DNA of 28,912 nucleotides, from NCBI GenBank assembly GCA_001766655.1, contig MJCC01000023.1, positions 103,590-132,501 of the forward strand, read 5' to 3'. The notes under the pieces are model-generated. The model ran no database searches and had not been told where the DNA came from. It was given only the letters and a program-made list of their open reading frames with translations. A program made the translations under genes and the position numbers. Positions 20,061 through 28,912 of this stretch are shown here, piece by piece. Source of the DNA: Phytomonas francai. Taxonomy: Eukaryota; Euglenozoa; Kinetoplastea; Trypanosomatida; Trypanosomatidae. Numbering within the stretch: the stretch's first letter is position 1; each line of letters starts with the position of its first letter.

Positions 20061-21152
20061 ATGGGGAATGATAGCTCCGAGGCAGTAGAATTGCCTGAAG
20101 TATGGGGTGATAATTCACGGCAATCCAAGAAGCATTCGCCGCAACACCAGGGTCTTCTTCGCTGCTTGGGTGAGGCGACAGCCAGGTATCATCAGGAGCA
20201 TACCCATGGCCGACCCCAAGATCTCCCTCAGCAATCTTCTCGGTGCTTAGATGGCTTTTTGGAGCTTGGTGCCGGCAAAGGTAGCCTTTCTGTGGCTTTG
20301 CAACAGGTTCTTATCGGTTACATGGGGTACAAAGAAGACCTGAGTAGTAGGAACACGCATTGCGCACCGGCGTTGGAGCCTCAGTTGCCTTTCCTTCAGC
20401 ACCTATCGTTGACCCCTGTGCTGGGGGTTGTAGATATGGAGGGCTTTCGGCGGAAGGGAGACGCGCGAGTGAGGCATTCAAAAATCCCACTTTGTCGGCT
20501 TCGTATTAACCTGAAGGACCTAAATCTCACAGAGGCTTTCGTTTCAAAAGCTTTCAGCGCGGCGCATATCCCGTCCGAGAACGCTTTGCGTTCCAACAGA
20601 ACGGAGGGACCTGATGAGGGATCGCAAGGAAAGCCAGGGAGAGATGCTTCTCCGTGTGCCTCTACTCAGCGGGAGGTCAAAGACTGGGCGGTGTTGGGGA
20701 AGCATTTGTGTGGGGCATGCACCGACTTCGCCTTGTCGTGTATCCCTGAAGAGGAACTGGGTTCCCGTGCTCGGGTGAGGATGTGGTTGGTGGTACTCGC
20801 CATCTGTTGCCACCACCGCTCCGAGCTAAAGCATTTCCATCCTCTTGAGTGCGATCCGATGGACATGGGCGCTGACAAACTTCCCTTTGAAACCGTTCTG
20901 CGGCTGCCAGGGACGGACTGTAGCGTAACTGCGAGGGAGTTTGCGTGTTTGGCAAGCATGTCCTCCTGGGCGGTATCTGGCACTTTCGTGGAGGAATCCC
21001 GTCGAGAGGTCGGCTACTACTGCAAGCGTATTCTGGACAGCTTTCGGGTAAGCTATCTTCGGCAGTGCGGCTATACAGCCTGGCTATGTCAATATACGGA
21101 GCGCGAGGTGACAGAGGAAAACGTCTGTATTGTGGCGTATAAGAATGACTAA
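20061..21152 (+). CDS. TRM13: tRNA:m4X modification enzyme Trm13 (tRNA 2'-O-methyltransferase)
   Basis: Trm13 methylates the 2'-OH of position 4 in the acceptor stem of some tRNAs using AdoMet. The 363 residues from ATG 20061 contain the AdoMet-binding LELGAGKG (67-74), the family motif GKHLCGACTD (213-222), and AICCHHRS (247-254), where CCHHR is a Trm13 hallmark. SSWAVSG near the C-terminus and a final YTAWLCQY segment also match the family. Residues about 80-215 hold a less conserved insertion. I chose the first ATG in the frame, but homology-like sequence continues upstream (see 19800-20060), so this start probably gives a shortened protein lacking the usual N-terminal zinc finger. The catalytic domain itself looks complete. 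A TA microsatellite starts ten bases after the stop. Confidence 0.85.
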   Translation: MGNDSSEAVELPEVWGDNSRQSKKHSPQHQGLLRCLGEATARYHQEHTHGRPQDLPQQSSRCLDGFLELGAGKGSLSVALQQVLIGYMGYKEDLSSRNTHCAPALEPQLPFLQHLSLTPVLGVVDMEGFRRKGDARVRHSKIPLCRLRINLKDLNLTEAFVSKAFSAAHIPSENALRSNRTEGPDEGSQGKPGRDASPCASTQREVKDWAVLGKHLCGACTDFALSCIPEEELGSRARVRMWLVVLAICCHHRSELKHFHPLECDPMDMGADKLPFETVLRLPGTDCSVTAREFACLASMSSWAVSGTFVEESRREVGYYCKRILDSFRVSYLRQCGYTAWLCQYTEREVTEENVCIVAYKND

Positions 21153-21161
21153 TTAAGTCTT

Positions 21162-21187
21162 CATATATATATATATATATATATATA
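21162..21187. repeat. TA microsatellite 3' of Trm13
   Basis: An alternating AT run of about 13 units in the presumed 3' untranslated region. Confidence 0.95.
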
Positions 21188-21378
21188 CCATGCAAAGTAA
21201 GCAGTGATAGAGGATAAATGTAATAAACTAAAATTGATCTAAACTATTATTTACCTAATTGTAAAAGGTCTTAATGCCTTTTCATTTGAAATGATTTCTA
21301 TGCACTGAAAGACGTAGTTTTTCACGCACTTGGATTTGTTACCATTATTTTACTTGAATAATACATGAGTATAGTGAG

Positions 21379-21390
21379 TTTTTTTAAAAG
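21379..21390 (+). promoter_or_regulatory. Predicted trans-splice acceptor of the DnaJ gene
   Basis: Seven Ts (21379-21385) followed by AAAAG place an AG at 21389-21390, giving a 5' leader of about 70 bases before ATG 21460. Confidence 0.5.
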
Positions 21391-21459
21391 AGATTACTAC
21401 TGAAAAAAGGTAAAATTTGTGTTGCGAAATATTTTTGCTGTAGCCTTGAAGATAGCCTA

Positions 21460-22917
21460 ATGATAAGCGAAACTTCAAAACATGTGACTGATGGGGAAAG
21501 TCGGAAGCCATCTTCACAGGAGGATTTGGATAGCAGAGATCGAGATTTGATAGACACGATGACAGGAATCTTCGCACAGAGCAACCCCAAGCATGCCCTA
21601 GCGGGCCTTGGCGATGGTGTTCGTAACGTGGCCACGGGCGTTGGGCTGGGCGTGGCTGCGCTCGTCACGGCCACCTCCGCGGGTGCCTCTCAGGAGGGGG
21701 CGTTGGGCGCCGCGAAAGGCCTTGGTGCGGGTCTTGTTGGCTTAGCTGGGCTTACCGGGTACGGGACCTACGCCGGCGTCAGGCAGCTCGTCCGTGGCAT
21801 CACAAACACCCCGGAGGCCACAAGTCACGCGTTGAAGGGGGACCAGTTGTGGGATAGCACCTTAGGAAAGTGGACCGAGGTTAACTTATGGGCGGACCTC
21901 GCGGCCCTGCCGACCACGGACGAAGATATCAAAGCTAAAGCGAGGAGGAAGTTTATTGAGCAGGAAAATGATTTACGGAAGGATACGAAGGCCAAGAATG
22001 ACACCACTCACGAGGGTTCCAACGTAGCGCCTAAGTCGTCATGCTTGGATTATTATACTCTCCTGGAGGTCGACAGAACGGCCACCACAGAGGAAATCAA
22101 AAAGGCCTTTATGCGCAAGGCTTTGGTGTCTCATCCAGACAAGAATCCAAACGACCCCGACGCCACGCGACGATTTCAGCGGCTGTTGACGGCCTACAAC
22201 ACCCTGAGCAATGAGGTGATGCGCATGACGTACGACCAGTACGGGGAGGATTTGTCGTCGCAGGGAGAGGGGGGCAACGCAAACGCGGCGGGATCGACCA
22301 ACCCGTTTGAGTTGTTGCTGGGAACTGAGTTCCTCGAGCCACTGACGGGAAGACTGCGCTGTATTTACTACTTTGAGTCCAATGCTGTGTACACAAATGA
22401 GATGCTTACAGAACTGCACTGTCGGAACCGTTTACGGGTTGCGCGTAACTTACTTTCCTTCCTAGAGGCTGGTGGTGAGGAGCGGTTTCGTGTGCTGTTG
22501 CGTGACGCCCTCTCGACTCGATGTGGGCCACAGATAGTAGCTTGCGTAGCTGAGGGCTATCACACCGCCGCTCGACAGGGTCTTTATGGCAGCAACTGGA
22601 AGCGGGAATTGGACGGTTGGTACTCCTCAAAGGTGCTTTCGTTATCTTCCACTGCGCATACTGCGGCGGCTAGTGCGAAGGCGGTCACCAAGGCCATAAG
22701 GAAGACATTATCTGAGGAGGATCTGATTGAAATGCTTCTCTGTGCATGCAAGTATGATGTTTGTCGCACCGTCATACAGGCCTGCCGCCTAATTTTGCAC
22801 GATAATGGTTCCAATGCAAGCGAAAAACAATGGCATGCGCAGCAACTTGATAAACTGAGCAATATCGCTCGGGTAGAAATTGAGCGGGAGATGGCTTCTC
22901 GTGCAGGCACGAAGTGA
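21460..22917 (+). CDS. DnaJ (Hsp40) protein with Gly/Ala-rich N-terminal segment and DnaJ-X-like C-terminus
   Basis: J proteins stimulate Hsp70 ATPase activity and choose its clients. This 485-residue protein has an internal J domain at about 197-262 (LDYYTLLEVD to DQYGEDL) with an intact HPD at 225-227. Before it lies a Gly/Ala-rich segment, about residues 48-114, with small-residue repeats (GVGLGVAALV, GAAKGLGAGLVGLAG). Such segments resemble the amphipathic glycine-rich stretches seen in lipid-transfer proteins and could contact membranes; this is inference. After the J domain, residues about 280-480 are helical, and the segment near LRCIYYFESNAV fits the DnaJ-X domain of Caj1/Djp1-like proteins, which act in peroxisomal import in yeast. 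There is no Gly/Phe region or zinc finger, so it is a type III J protein. No start conflict is seen. Confidence 0.88.
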   Translation: MISETSKHVTDGESRKPSSQEDLDSRDRDLIDTMTGIFAQSNPKHALAGLGDGVRNVATGVGLGVAALVTATSAGASQEGALGAAKGLGAGLVGLAGLTGYGTYAGVRQLVRGITNTPEATSHALKGDQLWDSTLGKWTEVNLWADLAALPTTDEDIKAKARRKFIEQENDLRKDTKAKNDTTHEGSNVAPKSSCLDYYTLLEVDRTATTEEIKKAFMRKALVSHPDKNPNDPDATRRFQRLLTAYNTLSNEVMRMTYDQYGEDLSSQGEGGNANAAGSTNPFELLLGTEFLEPLTGRLRCIYYFESNAVYTNEMLTELHCRNRLRVARNLLSFLEAGGEERFRVLLRDALSTRCGPQIVACVAEGYHTAARQGLYGSNWKRELDGWYSSKVLSLSSTAHTAAASAKAVTKAIRKTLSEEDLIEMLLCACKYDVCRTVIQACRLILHDNGSNASEKQWHAQQLDKLSNIARVEIEREMASRAGTK

Positions 22918-23665
22918 CGTTGGTATAAAGCATCCAGATAATAGCCCATACCACTGGATTCGTATTTTAATTTATTTTTATATTCTATTACGCGGATGAG
23001 CATTCATTTCCTTGATTTTCATTGACTCTGCACTCGATTTAATATGCTGGAAATGAGTTAACAACCTATTGTATTCGGAAGGATTGTTTCATATATAAAT
23101 TATAGAGAAGGATATGGTTCAATTAAGGATGTTATATATACATCTATATGTGCAGTTTCATCTCAATGATTCATCTTCTTTCAATTCACACATGGAGCAT
23201 CTCGTTTCTAAGGCTCCATTCAGCATATTGTGGTGTTACTATTCGTAGTTTTTTGATTTTTAGTACTTTTTTTTTCTTGTAATAAAAGGCAGTGTCTGGA
23301 GTCATGAAAGCTAGAGAAGTTTGCTTCCGAATATGAGAAACCCACTTACTATAATCTTATTCTTTTTTTTGTCGCTACTGTTTTTTTTCTTTTGATGTGG
23401 AGATGCGCATGCAAAGGGAGAGGCACACTTTTAATTTGCACTGTTTTATTAAATGTTCTTGAAGAATGGTAGTCAGTTCTGTTCCATATCAACTATAATC
23501 CCCTCTCAGAATGTTTCATCAAAAATAGTTTCAATGATTGGTCCTTATATATGTATAATTTCTATGAACACATATCCGATTTTTCTGTTTCACGTTTTCT
23601 CCATTTTATGCAATGCGCCACAATTCCTGAAACATTAAGGTTATATAAGAGCTACTCGTAAGGTG
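22918..23665. other. AT-rich spacer with pyrimidine tracts
   Basis: No gene is supported. A long T/C-rich stretch at 23360-23395 followed by AG at 23401-23402 is the best trans-splice acceptor for the gene starting at 23666. A short frame at 23453-23638 is probably chance. Confidence 0.5.
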
Positions 23666-24769
23666 ATGAATGATACTACCACTGATGCGACAGATTCTCG
23701 TTCGCCCCACCCTAGAAGGGAAAATGATACGTTACTGAAGAATGTGGTGGACTTCCTTGGTTTTATTTACGGGAATAAGTGTATCGTTCGCGATGAGAAA
23801 CAAGAACCAAATCCTGAACCCATTATCCAAGCCGTGGGCCAAACAGGACGCCGTTTGAGCATGCGAGCAAGTATGTACAAGAAGGCCCTTGGAACTGTGC
23901 AGCCCTTTCGCAGTACCACAGCGACAATCATTCCCCCAGCGAGATCGGGAGCGGAAGGGGTGAAAACGTCAAAGCGAATGGGCGAGAACGATTACATTGA
24001 GCGATTGTTAAATCATCTCGTGCGTACGCACTCCACGCAGAGGCACCCTCGCTGTTCTGGCGTTACCGGTGATGGGCAGCGGGATACTCACATTCGCGAC
24101 GACGACGGGGGGGAGGCGCCAGCCCCATTCCATTCGTCGGAAGGCGGGCTGAAGGGAAACGTGGATATATCGAATTTTGTGAGCGAGACTCTGGATTGCT
24201 TCTTGAGATCTGGCGCACATCAAAGATCGGCGTGCTCTGTGCTATCCAATCTCGAGACGGACACAAACTTTGTGAACTTGCTTTCCTTCGATTCTCGAAG
24301 CAACCTGCAAAGCAAGATGGATGATTTTGACGAGACGGCCACTCCTCTGAATCCGAGGTTTGTTGGGAGGCAGGCCATATTTCAATCAATCCAATCTACG
24401 CTGAGGTGTGAATCAACCAAGCCATTTGTATCTACAGTATGGACAAAGGGAATTCCACTCGAAAAGTTGGCAGAATCTCTGAAGGGGTTGGCTGAGGAGA
24501 CCAAGACCGTCTCCCACGCTTTGCAAAGTATGACGTTGGATTCTAATGCCTTGAACCTCCCTCGTCCGAATAGTACCTGGGACAAGCCCTCGGAGAAAGG
24601 TAAGACAATGAGCCCATTGCTATTGAATCGTATCGACGCGTGCACGTCTACGAATGAGCTAATAGAAGAGGAGACGCTCAGCAGGACCATCCTTTACGCA
24701 CTTGAGAAGCAGATGCGAGGCCACATTGTATCCACCTTCAACACGAAAAAGAAGCCGTATGCGACCTGA
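23666..24769 (+). CDS. Hypothetical protein of unknown function
   Basis: A 367-residue soluble protein from ATG 23666, which directly follows an in-frame GTG that I do not accept as a start. I do not recognise the family. It is polar and Ser/Thr/Arg-rich with a likely disordered region about residues 75-170, and helical segments about 18-35 (LLKNVVDFLGFIYG), 110-118 and 265-290 (LEKLAESLKGLAEE). The C-terminus is helical (residues 325-357) and then basic. No signal peptide or membrane segment is seen. Its codon composition matches the neighbouring genes better than the spacers, and the frame is long for this AT content, which supports it as real. Confidence 0.75.
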   Translation: MNDTTTDATDSRSPHPRRENDTLLKNVVDFLGFIYGNKCIVRDEKQEPNPEPIIQAVGQTGRRLSMRASMYKKALGTVQPFRSTTATIIPPARSGAEGVKTSKRMGENDYIERLLNHLVRTHSTQRHPRCSGVTGDGQRDTHIRDDDGGEAPAPFHSSEGGLKGNVDISNFVSETLDCFLRSGAHQRSACSVLSNLETDTNFVNLLSFDSRSNLQSKMDDFDETATPLNPRFVGRQAIFQSIQSTLRCESTKPFVSTVWTKGIPLEKLAESLKGLAEETKTVSHALQSMTLDSNALNLPRPNSTWDKPSEKGKTMSPLLLNRIDACTSTNELIEEETLSRTILYALEKQMRGHIVSTFNTKKKPYAT

Positions 24770-25889
24770 AAAGGTGGAACTACGAAATGACTATGAGCTG
24801 CGTTCACGTCGAAGATTATACCACATCAGGGTAGGAATTACGGACTACCATAGTCGAACTCTCTGGCAAAATGGAAACGTATCAAGCTGGGGAAGAAGGT
24901 TGATAATGTTCCTTTACATAGCGGATTTGTATAAAAGCGAATGCAGCCTTTGTTAGACGTGGAGTGGTCTGCCTCACGGCGATGTTGTGGAATAAAGGTG
25001 CAAGTGACATCGAGTACTAAACAGAACTTGCTGCATTTTAACGTACACTATTATCTGCGATTAGCCATAAGCTCAAAAACAAAGAAATTGAAAGCGTTTT
25101 TTTTGTTTTCCAATATCAATAAATAAATAAATAAAGATATATATATATATATATATATGTTCACATTGTCTTGTGTTTGAGCTGAAAACTATTTTGAGCA
25201 TCGTATTTTGAAGGGTAGATAAGCTCTTCTATGCATTGTGTTTCCCCAGACAGCTTTTATATGGGTAAACTCCTTCAATTGTGGGGCTTTGTTAAGCGAT
25301 CCCGTACCAAAGGGGTGTGTACACGTATGTGTGTGACAATGGAGGGAATGTATTGCAGGTATAGTTTCCGAGTTCCATGCACTGGCAAGAAGTTCACACA
25401 TGTTGAAGTAAGAGCTATCTGGATATGAGGTGTTGTCTAGTATTTTTATTCATTTATACATCTGTACATAAGGAGTCAAATTTTTTTTACTTAAATATAT
25501 ATCTATTAAATTTTATTCATCTTTTGTGTTGGCATTTTTCATTTTTGGATTACTTCGATTCTTTCACAATCTTTTTCGTTTATGTGATATCAAGATGCGT
25601 ATTGCTGAATCCCTTTGTTTTTGAGGCTTCGGTTCAGTTTCTTTCTTTAGAAACGTGACGAGTTTAGGCGGCCGTATTATTTGAGACATGCTTCGATTTC
25701 TGATCTTTTCTTTTTTTCTAGTATCGTAGCACTTGAATAGCCCCTACACCACACCTTTGAACTTAGGCAAATACGGGAAAATGGCATTTTGATATAACAG
25801 ATGCACAAACAAAGCTCTATTAGTCTGATGCGAGATTTTTGCATAACAGTGAATGCGTGTGGGGCGAGGCCGGCTAGGATAACGAGCCC
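24770..25889. other. AT-rich spacer with microsatellites
   Basis: No supported gene. A frame overlapping the end of the upstream gene (24702-24956) has no recognisable features. T-rich and C-rich tracts occur near 25097-25110 and 25708-25719. Confidence 0.5.
25119..25158. repeat. AAAT repeat followed by AT microsatellite
   Basis: Three to four AAAT units are followed by about eleven AT units from 25137 to 25158. Confidence 0.9.
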
Positions 25890-26235
25890 AACCACCGCAT
25901 GACCTCCTTTCAGAACAGCTACGCCAGTACGTGGAGTATGGGAGGCTGTTTGCAGACCGAGACAGCTTTGTGAGCCCTCTCTTCCTCTCCCTCTCTGCAC
26001 TGAAGAGGGCTCGATAGGTGGTAAAGCGATGTAAAATGGGTGCGAAGAGACGTGGAGGACCTTTAAAGAGTCCCCGCGCGGCAATGTGAGGAAAGCGTTG
26101 TAGTTGGTGTACCTCCAGACCGGCTGTGGGTATACTGCGGCGACGGCGACCCATGGCTGTTCCCGAACCTGGTACGGAAAGTGTTCTTTATCGGGCTAGT
26201 CGCTAATAGTTTAACCGTAGTGTTTGAATTCTGAC
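25890..26235 (+). pseudogene. Possible decayed protein gene, family not established
   Basis: This GC-richer patch in an AT-rich spacer contains three protein-like stretches in different + frames. The first reads LLSEQLRQYVEYGRLFADRD to a stop at 26015-26017. The second reads CEETWRTFKESPRGNVRKAL. The third reads VVVGVPPDRLWVYCGDGDPW and runs on to TGA at 26233-26235. The first faintly resembles a La motif (a QxEYYFS type block), but the match is too weak to name it. Two minus-strand frames of about 135 codons overlap it and lack any recognisable domain. Open frames on both strands are expected from the raised GC, so chance remains possible. Confidence 0.3.
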
Positions 26236-26647
26236 CATTCTTTATACTTTTGTCCTATTTTGGCAATGGGGCAGGGTATTTTGCCGATTTGCACCGCAAA
26301 TACTCTAGTTTGGACGCGATCCACTTTACTTTGGTAATGGCTAGGTCTGTAGAGATACTCCTTGCTTTTAGACTCAATAAATTGCCTCGTTGTTCTGAAT
26401 TTGAGTACAGAGGGTGTTTCTAGCGTTTATTAGGGAGGGGGTCGAATGACGATGCTAAAAAGGAAACAGTAAGAGGAATGATTAATCAGATGCCTACTTT
26501 GAATATTCGAATGGTTAGACAAGCCTGTCTCTACCATCTTTATCGCCCCAGTATTGTATCGGCGTTTGGGATTTTAGGAGCCATCTGACTTTTTAGAGCC
26601 CCAAGAAGAATGGGGTGAGGTTAGGGTTCTTTTCGTCCGTGACTTTG

Positions 26648-26686
<39 letters not shown>
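26648..26686. repeat. Compound CA/TA microsatellite
   Basis: About twelve CA units (26648-26671) run directly into about seven TA units (26672-26686). Confidence 0.95.
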
Positions 26687-27167
26687 TGGATCACACCCAC
26701 CCCATTGTAGTGTCGATATTCTGTTGACGCAGCTCTGCCAAACCAGCACACGCTGTTTCACACCACGCGGTGCGCTTGCGGCATTCGTATCTTTAGTATC
26801 TGTAAATGGGGTGCGTTGATTCATATCGCGCTTTCACCATCTTGTGGCGAGCGAGTTGAAACCTTTTTTTAGTTTTTCCATGTCTCATTGCCTCATGATG
26901 GATGTTTTCTGCAAATTTCAACGGTTGCGGACATTATTTTGATACTACACCTGCTAATAGTGAAGCGAAAGGAAGCTCCCACGAACGGTTTATGGTAACG
27001 AGGAATCTGGCAAACTCACTGTATTGACTCATGATGGCCCTAGGGCGGAGCCAACACCAGCAGCATGTATTTTCCTTTCCCCTTTTCTGCTTTGTTTTCT
27101 ATTTTCTTCATGCCTCGATCTGATAGTTCTATAAAACTAATAACACATTAAAAACGATATAAGAAGC

Positions 27168-27192
27168 TTTTTTTTTTTTTAAAACTCATCAG
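27168..27192 (+). promoter_or_regulatory. Predicted polypyrimidine tract and trans-splice acceptor of the aquaporin gene
   Basis: Thirteen Ts (27168-27180) are followed by AG at 27191-27192, which leaves a 5' leader of about 25 bases before ATG 27218. Confidence 0.55.
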
Positions 27193-27217
27193 TGTCATAA
27201 TTTTAGAGAATCCAAGA

Positions 27218-28174
27218 ATGTCCCATCTTCCTTATGATGAGGAAAGTAAGGCCGTGACCATTCTTTCACCTCCTGATATCTCCTCCAGGAACCGCAACAC
27301 GACGGAGCCCGCGAGCAACACACCGAATCAGGACGAAGAGAACTCGGGATCTTCGACAGTGGATAATTGGCAGTCCGCGCGTAAGTGGCCCTTTTACGAG
27401 TACCGCTTGAATTTGCGGGAGTACTTCGCGGAGTTTTTTGGGACGTGGGTTTTCATGACTCTTGGCCAAGGTACGAGCGCCACGACAACTTTTCTCACAA
27501 ACAAATTCCCCGATCGGCAGGCAGCCACGAGTGAGATTTTGGTGATGTTTGGCTGGGGCCTTGCCGTGACGATGGGGCTCTTTGTCTGCATGGGTGTCTC
27601 CGGCGGCCATATAAACCCCTCGGTGACCTTCGCGAACTGTCTTTTCGGGGTGATGCCCTGGCGTAAGTTCCCTGGTTACGTCCTCGCACAAACCCTCGGC
27701 GCGTTCCTATCCTCGTTTTGCGTGTACGTGCTCTTCTACGATCGTTTTCAGACGGTGAAGAGTGAGTTGGCGCCTGGAGAGACAATGATAAAGAAGTATG
27801 GCGGGATATTTTGTACATACCCTCATGAGTCGAATGCATTGTGTGCGTGGAGTGAATTCCTGGACACAACCATTCTTCTTTTCTGCATTATGGGTATGTT
27901 TGACTCCCGGATGACTCCTGCCGATACCTACAAACCTGTGGCGGTTGGGTTACTCGTCATCACGATTGCGGTTTCAATTGGTGTCAACTCCGGTTTCGGT
28001 ATGAATCCCGCGCGAGATCTCGGGCCTCGAATAGCCTCTTCTTTGATTTTTCATACCACTGAGCCGTTTACCCTTTACAATTACTATTTTTGGATTCCCA
28101 CGTTTGTTCCTCCGTTCGGTGCTGCCTTTGGAATGTTCTTGTATACCTTTTTCATCATTTCAGATAAAAAATAA
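27218..28174 (+). CDS. AQP: Aquaglyceroporin (MIP family) with NPS/NPA pore motifs
   Basis: A membrane channel for water, glycerol and similar small solutes; in Leishmania and T. brucei its relatives are known drug-uptake routes (antimony, pentamidine, melarsoprol). The 318-residue protein has a polar N-terminus of about 65 residues, then six predicted membrane helices. The first half-helix motif reads SGGHINPSVTFAN, so it is NPS (133-135) rather than NPA. The second reads GFGMNPARDLGPR with NPA at 263-265, the selectivity-filter Arg266 and the Asp267 that marks glyceroporins. The length is normal for the trypanosomatid family. I see no frameshift. The start ATG lies 25 bases after a strong predicted splice acceptor. 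Confidence 0.94.
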   Translation: MSHLPYDEESKAVTILSPPDISSRNRNTTEPASNTPNQDEENSGSSTVDNWQSARKWPFYEYRLNLREYFAEFFGTWVFMTLGQGTSATTTFLTNKFPDRQAATSEILVMFGWGLAVTMGLFVCMGVSGGHINPSVTFANCLFGVMPWRKFPGYVLAQTLGAFLSSFCVYVLFYDRFQTVKSELAPGETMIKKYGGIFCTYPHESNALCAWSEFLDTTILLFCIMGMFDSRMTPADTYKPVAVGLLVITIAVSIGVNSGFGMNPARDLGPRIASSLIFHTTEPFTLYNYYFWIPTFVPPFGAAFGMFLYTFFIISDKK

Positions 28175-28912
28175 GAACATATGACTGAATAGAGTAGGAA
28201 ATGATAAATGAAGAAATCTATTCTTTTCTATTTATATTTAAGTATTGTGAATTCTTAATTCTGCATTTTTTTTGGGGTGCTGCGATAAAATGAACTTTTC
28301 CATTATAAAAGGGAGCAAAATGATTTTAATTTTTATGATATCAAATAGGGAGATTTTAAAATACTCAGAAGGAACTTAAAAATTCATATTTTCATGATAA
28401 CAAAAATCTTTAAACCCGTATTCTGCGGCATTAATAAAAGTAGCTTCTTATAGTATGTGAACCAGGGGGAAATTTAATGTGATTAGAGAAGAGACAAATG
28501 GGTACGATAATGTATATATATATATTCCATGTTGTTGGGGAAAACTAGGATAACTAATAAACAGACAGGAAAGTCTAACTTAACTCTGAAAATAAGTGAT
28601 GAATCTATTATTATTAATTAAAAAAACTTTTTAACAGTATGAAATTATAAGTCAAATTATATATATTGAATTGAATTAATACAGAGTTGTAGTAGAACAG
28701 GTCGTTTAGACGCGATCAGGTGCTCAATTTATATATACGCATATATTCCATGCTCTTTTTTTTTTTTGCGTCAATCTTTAAGTTGCGTTCTCACAGCCTT
28801 GTTTGGATGTAACACTCGAAAGTATGAGCGATATACATACAGATTACCTCTCAAGTGTACAAGGCCTTTAAAATAGGGATATTTCAATATAACGGCTATG
28901 CTCGATTTCAGT
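28175..28912. other. AT-rich sequence downstream of the aquaporin gene
   Basis: No gene is seen to the window edge. A short TA run lies near 28512-28525 and a T-run at about 28757-28768. Confidence 0.6.

Larger units (their letters stand above)
26236..27217. other. Spacer upstream of the aquaporin gene
   Basis: No supported gene. It holds the CA/TA microsatellite at 26648-26686. A pyrimidine-rich stretch at 27073-27112 and a T-run at 27168-27180 lie upstream of the aquaporin gene. Confidence 0.5.

Noticed and set aside
24702..24956. Frameshifted continuation of the hypothetical gene ending at 24769
   Set aside because: The frame overlaps the 3' end but shows no sign of conserved protein and the upstream gene ends naturally.
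25677..26154. Two minus-strand frames of about 135 codons
   Set aside because: They overlap each other in different frames and lack any recognisable motif; the + strand relic or raised GC explains them better.
26614..26631. Telomere-like GGTTAGGGTT
   Set aside because: Only one and a half repeat units; too short to be an internal telomeric tract.
1..28912. CRISPR arrays, transposons or virus-derived genes
   Set aside because: No regular repeat-spacer pattern, reverse transcriptase, transposase or viral protein was seen in any frame.

Overview
The window looks like nuclear DNA of a trypanosomatid (Kinetoplastea). All supported protein genes are intronless and lie on the + strand. They are separated by AT-rich spacers with polypyrimidine tracts followed by AG, as expected for spliced-leader trans-splicing. 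The gene set also fits: a kinetoplastid-type amino acid transporter (AAT) family, a glycosomal ABCD half-transporter, an aquaglyceroporin, Trm13 and a compact U2 snRNA. From memory, an AAT / mevalonate kinase / GAT1 neighbourhood also occurs on Leishmania chromosome 31 and T. brucei chromosome 4; I could not check this or name the species.

Layout: 1-1987 is the 3' part of a large helical protein of unknown function, cut by the window edge. 1988-3892 is gene-free, with one possibly structured segment. 3893-4330 is the broken GC-rich 5' end of an AAT gene. 4505-4603 is a divergent tRNA-like element, 70 bases upstream of a U2 snRNA gene at 4674-4820, which ends in a T-run. About 3 kb of apparently gene-free, homopolymer-rich DNA follows. 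An intact, AT-rich AAT gene lies at 7926-9338. 11099-11815 is a decayed mevalonate kinase gene with frameshifts and lost motifs. 12239-15784 encodes a 1181-residue coiled-coil protein with a very GC-rich island. 17188-19335 is the glycosomal ABC half-transporter, probably GAT1. 20061-21152 is Trm13, with no good start and a damaged N-terminal region. 21460-22917 is a DnaJ protein, 23666-24769 an unknown protein, 25890-26235 a possible gene relic, and 27218-28174 an aquaglyceroporin with an NPS first motif.

The genes do not form one pathway; they would be read as part of a polycistronic unit and separated by trans-splicing and polyadenylation. The shared theme is transport (amino acids, acyl-CoA across the glycosomal membrane, glycerol/water) plus RNA functions (U2, Trm13). 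The most notable points are the decay of mevalonate kinase, the truncated transporter next to an intact copy, the U2 locus with its tRNA-like upstream element, and the altered aquaporin pore motif. I found no wholly new system that I could defend.
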